From NCBI GenBank assembly GCA_016802295.1, contig JAESIW010000020.1:5668062-5732061 (forward strand): a stretch of DNA of 64,000 nt, read 5' to 3'. The notes under the pieces were generated by a model that was given only the letters and a program-made list of their open reading frames with translations, was not told where the DNA came from and ran no database searches. Both the position numbers and the translations under genes were made by a program. Each line of letters opens with the position of its first letter. Position 1 is the stretch's first letter. Below are positions 60,097 to 64,000 of the stretch, in pieces. Source of the DNA: Brachionus rotundiformis (taxonomy: Eukaryota > Rotifera > Eurotatoria > Ploima > Brachionidae).

Positions 60097-62940
60097 ATAA
60101 ACATTTAGCAAATTAGACCTCTTTTTTTATTTTCTTTATGGTAATGGCAATATAATAAACAACTCGATTATAAAATATTGAAAATTTTAAATTTATTAAA
60201 AATAAAACCTATAACAGACCATTTTAGATTTAAATCCGTCAATTATAACTAAAAATTAATATTCCGTTTTGTTAATTTGTATCATTAATTAGAAATTAAA
60301 GCTAAAATTAAATACCATCAATAACTTATAAAGATTTTAAAAAATCTGGTCTATTATATAAAAATACAAATTGACTTATTCATTTTTGTCCTCTGTCACA
60401 CATATTTAAAATATATATCGATTTTAATCTATTAAATTAAATATTAAAACTTTATCAAAACAAACCAAGTATCAATTTTAATCCTTCAATTTAATTTTAG
60501 AAAAACTAATTATATTAATTAATCTTGCAAACAAATGAAGTAGAAATTTTATGTACTAGTAGTAGTATTTATAAATAATTTTTTTGAAATACTGAGTAAT
60601 CATGAATATATTATTTTTTGTACTCTTAAGCTTCGAAAATTAATGAAATTTAGCAATTAAATTAATTAAAAAAGTCGGAATCAAGACAGTCTAGATTCAT
60701 GTTTAATAATTGAAAATATTATAGATAAATTATATTAGAAAAATTATATTTATTAAAATCGGATAATACAAAATAGAAAACTAACTAAGATTTGATTCAA
60801 ATAATCTCAAATAACTATATAAAAGTTTTATTAACTACATATTCTGTAAATTAAATTATATTTTACGAAATGGAAGTTAAAATCAAATCAACAACATATT
60901 TAAAAAAAACAATTCAACTTAAAATTATTCTAGAAAATAATAAACAAATAAATTCTTCTTTTAAAATTAGTATAATGTTTTATTGACTTTAAAGTCACAT
61001 ATTTTAGTTTTAGCATGTCATATAAAACATAATAAACGATTTCAAATAATTATTTCAAGCTAAAATAATATCATAAATTTTTCAATAGTAAATATACTTA
61101 TTATTTTAGGACCTTTTCAAAGAGGGATTTATATTCAAAATATAATTTTGATGGAAAATTAAATGATCGTAGATAGGATGTTAAAATTAACTTAAATGTA
61201 GCAATAACTTATTTGGTTTCTGATATTTTCTTGAACAAGTTCAAAAAGGAAAAAAATTTTTAAATAAAAAGTCTATAGTTTGGTAAGAGCATTTTGACAG
61301 GTACAGAAATGGTTAAATCTTAGAAAAAAATATTTCAAAAATTTTTCAAATTTCATTTTAGATTGGGTTGAAAGTTTTTACGGTCTGAACTTAAATAAAA
61401 TGGATAACCTTTTTCTTATATTATATGATTGCGCTTGTAAAATTTATTTACCAAATACCAAGACGAACTTGTTCTGCAGTCAATAGAAAACAGTTTCCTT
61501 GAATGAATGAGCTGAAGCTTTACCTTTGCCTTATTTCTGGTTATTAAAAAATCATTGAAAGGTTTAGTATGAGAAGTCTGGAAGAGAGGAAATCTTACTT
61601 AGTAATTATGTGAAAAAAAGAGTGATGCTTGGTCACTCAAAATCTGACTTGCTGGCCGCATCTTGAATACTGTACAGCAGTTTGGAATCCTTTGTAAAAA
61701 AAAGACATTAAAATGCTGGAAAAGTTCAGGGTATAGCTACCAAACTAGTGCTTGGTCTAAAAATCTCAATTATATAAGAATGGTTTAAGCAAAAATTGGT
61801 ATCCTTACGATTGAAAGAAGAAATAAAAGACGTGACGCAATCCAGCTTTTCCAAAATGTCACCAAATAGAGCATTGTTCATCTACATACGTTCTCAGATT
61901 CAAGTCAAGCTTCAATAACCGATCGCCAATCGATGAATAAGAAAAAAATCAATACTCAAGAAGCAACTATGATTGTCAGAACCAAGAGAAAACTTCTTCA
62001 CTTCATGGAATGAGCTACTGGATGTAAAGTTGTAAAAAGTTATTAAGATTAAAATTTTTATATTTAACCAACGATTTGGCCAAGTTGTTTGGATAGAAAT
62101 TTTTTTTTAAACATTATTTTAAAATATTGTTTTTTTTCAAAGATGAGTCGGCGCATATCTGTATTTATACAATAATTTAAACAAAATAGAATCAGAATGA
62201 TTCTAATTTTATTTAATTATCTTATTTTATTTAATTGGCTTAGACGGCCGTTTCTATATTTCATTCTGACCATAAAAAATTAATTTTTTTCAAATAGAAC
62301 GATTTTACATCTGGCGACGAGGAAAGGATCCAAGCAAGAACATGGAGCTAATTATGAAACCATTGGACCAAACTGAAACCAGGCCGACCATCCAAAGAAA
62401 CAACCAGAAAGAAAACGAAAAATTCCGAAATTTGCGGATAATGGATATACTTTTAAAAGCCTAAAATTTTTGCTTAATAGTCTGGTAAATCCAGATTTCA
62501 ATAGGAATCTATATTATCAAAACTTTTTGTCTAATAGCAAGATAAAAAATTTGATAGAAAGAAAATTAATAAAATATTAATCCACAAAAAATTCATGTCC
62601 ATTTTAAAATTTTGCTAGAAGTCAGATTAATTTATCTATATAAAAAGATTTTTTGTCTGCTTAATACTTTGAAATTGAAAAGCTTCCATTTAAATGAATT
62701 GATTCAATTAAATTTAAAAATAAAAATTCAATTAATATAAAAATATTTAAAAAAAAATTTCTTATTTGTACCTCAGTAGTAGAGTAATAAAGCTTGTTTA
62801 TTAAATAAACATATATGTTTCCTAATTGATTATTGACTAAAAAATATGATTTGATTAGTTTAAGAATAAATAAAATTAAAAAAAAAATTCTTTTTATAAT
62901 TAAGTTTATTTTTATAAAACTTAATCAAAATAGTTTTTTT
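60097..62940. other. 2.8-kb intergenic region with LINE relic
   Basis: AT-rich region between EXOSC7 and RPL7; apart from the LINE relic at 61560-62035 no gene or structured repeat was identified. The right end is the RPL7 3' flank. Confidence 0.5.
61560..62035 (+). mobile_element. LINE relic: reverse transcriptase C-terminal fragment
   Basis: Frames read LTWPHLEYCTAVWNPL then KKDIKMLEKFRV and ATKLVLGL, the 'LvRPhLEY...vW.P....di..lEkvQrraTk' block of CR1/Jockey-like RTs, then ERRNKRRDAIQLFQNV. Stops and a frameshift are present. Further right, sequence to ~62035 loosely resembles the RVV..WN end. Confidence 0.65.
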
Positions 62941-63982
62941 TTAAACCATACGTCTGAGCAATTGGTTAATGTACTCTTCACGGTTACCGAAATCACCTCC
63001 TTCAGAAAAGTGGTTTCCTTTCTTTCTCCATCCACCATTTGGATTGTTCAATTTGAATGGCCACAAAAAGTTGGAAACTTGTTTAAAGTGTGGACCAACA
63101 GTGTACAATTCGTGGATAGCGTCTTCCATACAAATAATTCCGTATTTGCCTAAGAAAAAAAGATTTTTAAATTTTTCCTCAATTCCTAATCAATGTTCGA
63201 TCATTCCTCATATGGTACGGACGAGCATCATTAATTTTCAATCGTCAAATTTTTAAATCATTGGAAAGAGACCGACTATTTCCCAAAAGAAAAAAAAAAT
63301 CCAAAAATTACCCAAAGCTTTTTCGATAATGGCATTGTCAGTCAAAGGAATGCGCTGTTTGTTAACTTTAGCAAAACCTCTTTTGTATACTAATTCTCTG
63401 ACTGATTTCAAGTTTGGATAACCCCAAGCGATGTATGGCTCAGCAATTCTTAACATATTAATGGTAGCTTTGTTCAAACGAACGAAAGTACCATTGTTTA
63501 TTTGTCTCAAACGGAACAATTTAAGAACTTTTCTGACTCTTGGGTGAACACCATTGATACTAGAAAAGCGGAACACTTTAAAAAATATTTTTCCTTAATT
63601 AATTTTATTTGGTTACCCTCTGATACGGACAACAAAGGCCAAGCTTGACTGAGCTGGTACGTAGAAATTTTTGTGTTTTCTGGCAACACGTCTGAGTCTG
63701 ATCAAATCTTGCTCTTTGCGTTTGTACTCACGGACGTATTTTTCGGCACGTTTGAATATCTCGCGTTTGGTATCTTGTAATTTTTTTTTTTGCAAGATCA
63801 ACGCTCTAGCTCTGGCCGCTCTGGCTTCGGCGTTTTGTTTTCTTTTTTTCAACAAAGTCTCTGGGACCTTTGGCAATGTTGGTGCTGTTTTTCTGATAAT
63901 GAAAGAAAAAATTAATTAGATTATGTGATCTTCAAGGTGATTAAATGGGATATAAAAATTCGCCTTACTTTTCCCCAGCCAT
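62941..63982 (-). CDS. RPL7: 60S ribosomal protein L7 (uL30)
   Basis: Large-subunit ribosomal protein. Four exons: 63969-63982, 63617-63892, 63312-63559, 62941-63149; 747 nt, 248 aa, the same length as human RPL7. The first exon encodes only MAGEK. Family blocks: VPETLLKKRKQNAEARAARA, HKNFYVPAQSSLAFVVRIRG, RVRKVLKLFRLRQINNGTFV, NMLRIAEPYIAWGYPNLKS, LTDNAIIEKALGKYGIICME, FLWPFKLNNPNGGWRKKGNH and the C-terminal EEYINQLLRRMV. Codon use is GC-richer than in intergenic DNA. Intron 3 (162 nt) contains a GC-richer patch. The window ends 18 bp upstream of the ATG. Confidence 0.97.
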
Positions 63983-64000
63983 TTTAGAGCTATTTTTTAA

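Noticed and set aside
1..64000. tRNA, rRNA or CRISPR features
   Set aside because: No cloverleaf with a GTTCGA-type T-loop, no rRNA-like block and no regularly spaced repeat array was found on either strand by eye.

Overview
This is a eukaryotic, clearly animal, draft-assembly window. It is very AT-rich, has one 215-base run of N, and its genes are split by short introns (mostly 41-130 nt, GT...AG). The animal assignment rests on a Kirre/SYG-1-type immunoglobulin adhesion protein, a nicotinic acetylcholine receptor alpha subunit, a cytosolic RhoGDI, a ciliary DYNLT2B light chain and animal-type ribosomal proteins. AT-richness, small introns and a bacterial-type GH5 mannanase would suit a small invertebrate such as a rotifer or another small spiralian, but this is inference only and I cannot name the species.

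Layout. 1-6.1 kb: LINE 3' end, CHTOP (mRNA export), a FAM47-like gene, a TTAA-flanked MITE and another LINE relic. 6.6-16.8 kb, minus strand: the five-Ig adhesion receptor and the SNAPc large subunit SNAPC4, separated by about 3.9 kb that holds a possible chitinase relic. 17.9-25.2 kb: an unknown 137-aa protein, RPL13A, MITEs, the assembly gap, LINE debris and a 76-aa Cys-rich protein missed by simple ORF calling because it is split into three tiny exons. 26-31.7 kb: a LINE relic and a gene desert. 31.7-40 kb: nAChR alpha subunit, an FkbM-type methyltransferase interrupted by one stop codon, and DYNLT2B. 40-43.2 kb: a six-exon GH5 mannanase-like gene whose third intron is filled with a Ty3/gypsy-type 3' end and a LINE relic, and which carries an in-frame TGA. 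43.8-55.5 kb, minus strand: polyamine-oxidase-like flavoenzyme, protein disulfide isomerase, USP22/Ubp8-type deubiquitinase, RhoGDI. 57.6-60.1 kb: PHGDH and EXOSC7 in close head-to-tail order. 61-64 kb: LINE relic and RPL7.

The genes form no single pathway. They are mostly housekeeping (ribosome, exosome, snRNA transcription, SAGA deubiquitination, ER folding, serine synthesis) mixed with a few neural, adhesion and ciliary genes. The most notable features are mobile-element structure (three or four MITE families, at least six relics of one LINE type with (ATT)n tails, one LTR-element end), the GH5 gene with a 15-nt microexon, two otherwise intact genes each with one premature stop, and a recurrent unpaired 3' splice-site signal just before many start codons. 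Exon coordinates were derived by hand from GT/AG signals, reading frame and family similarity; single-base errors are possible. No CRISPR array, rRNA or convincing tRNA was seen.
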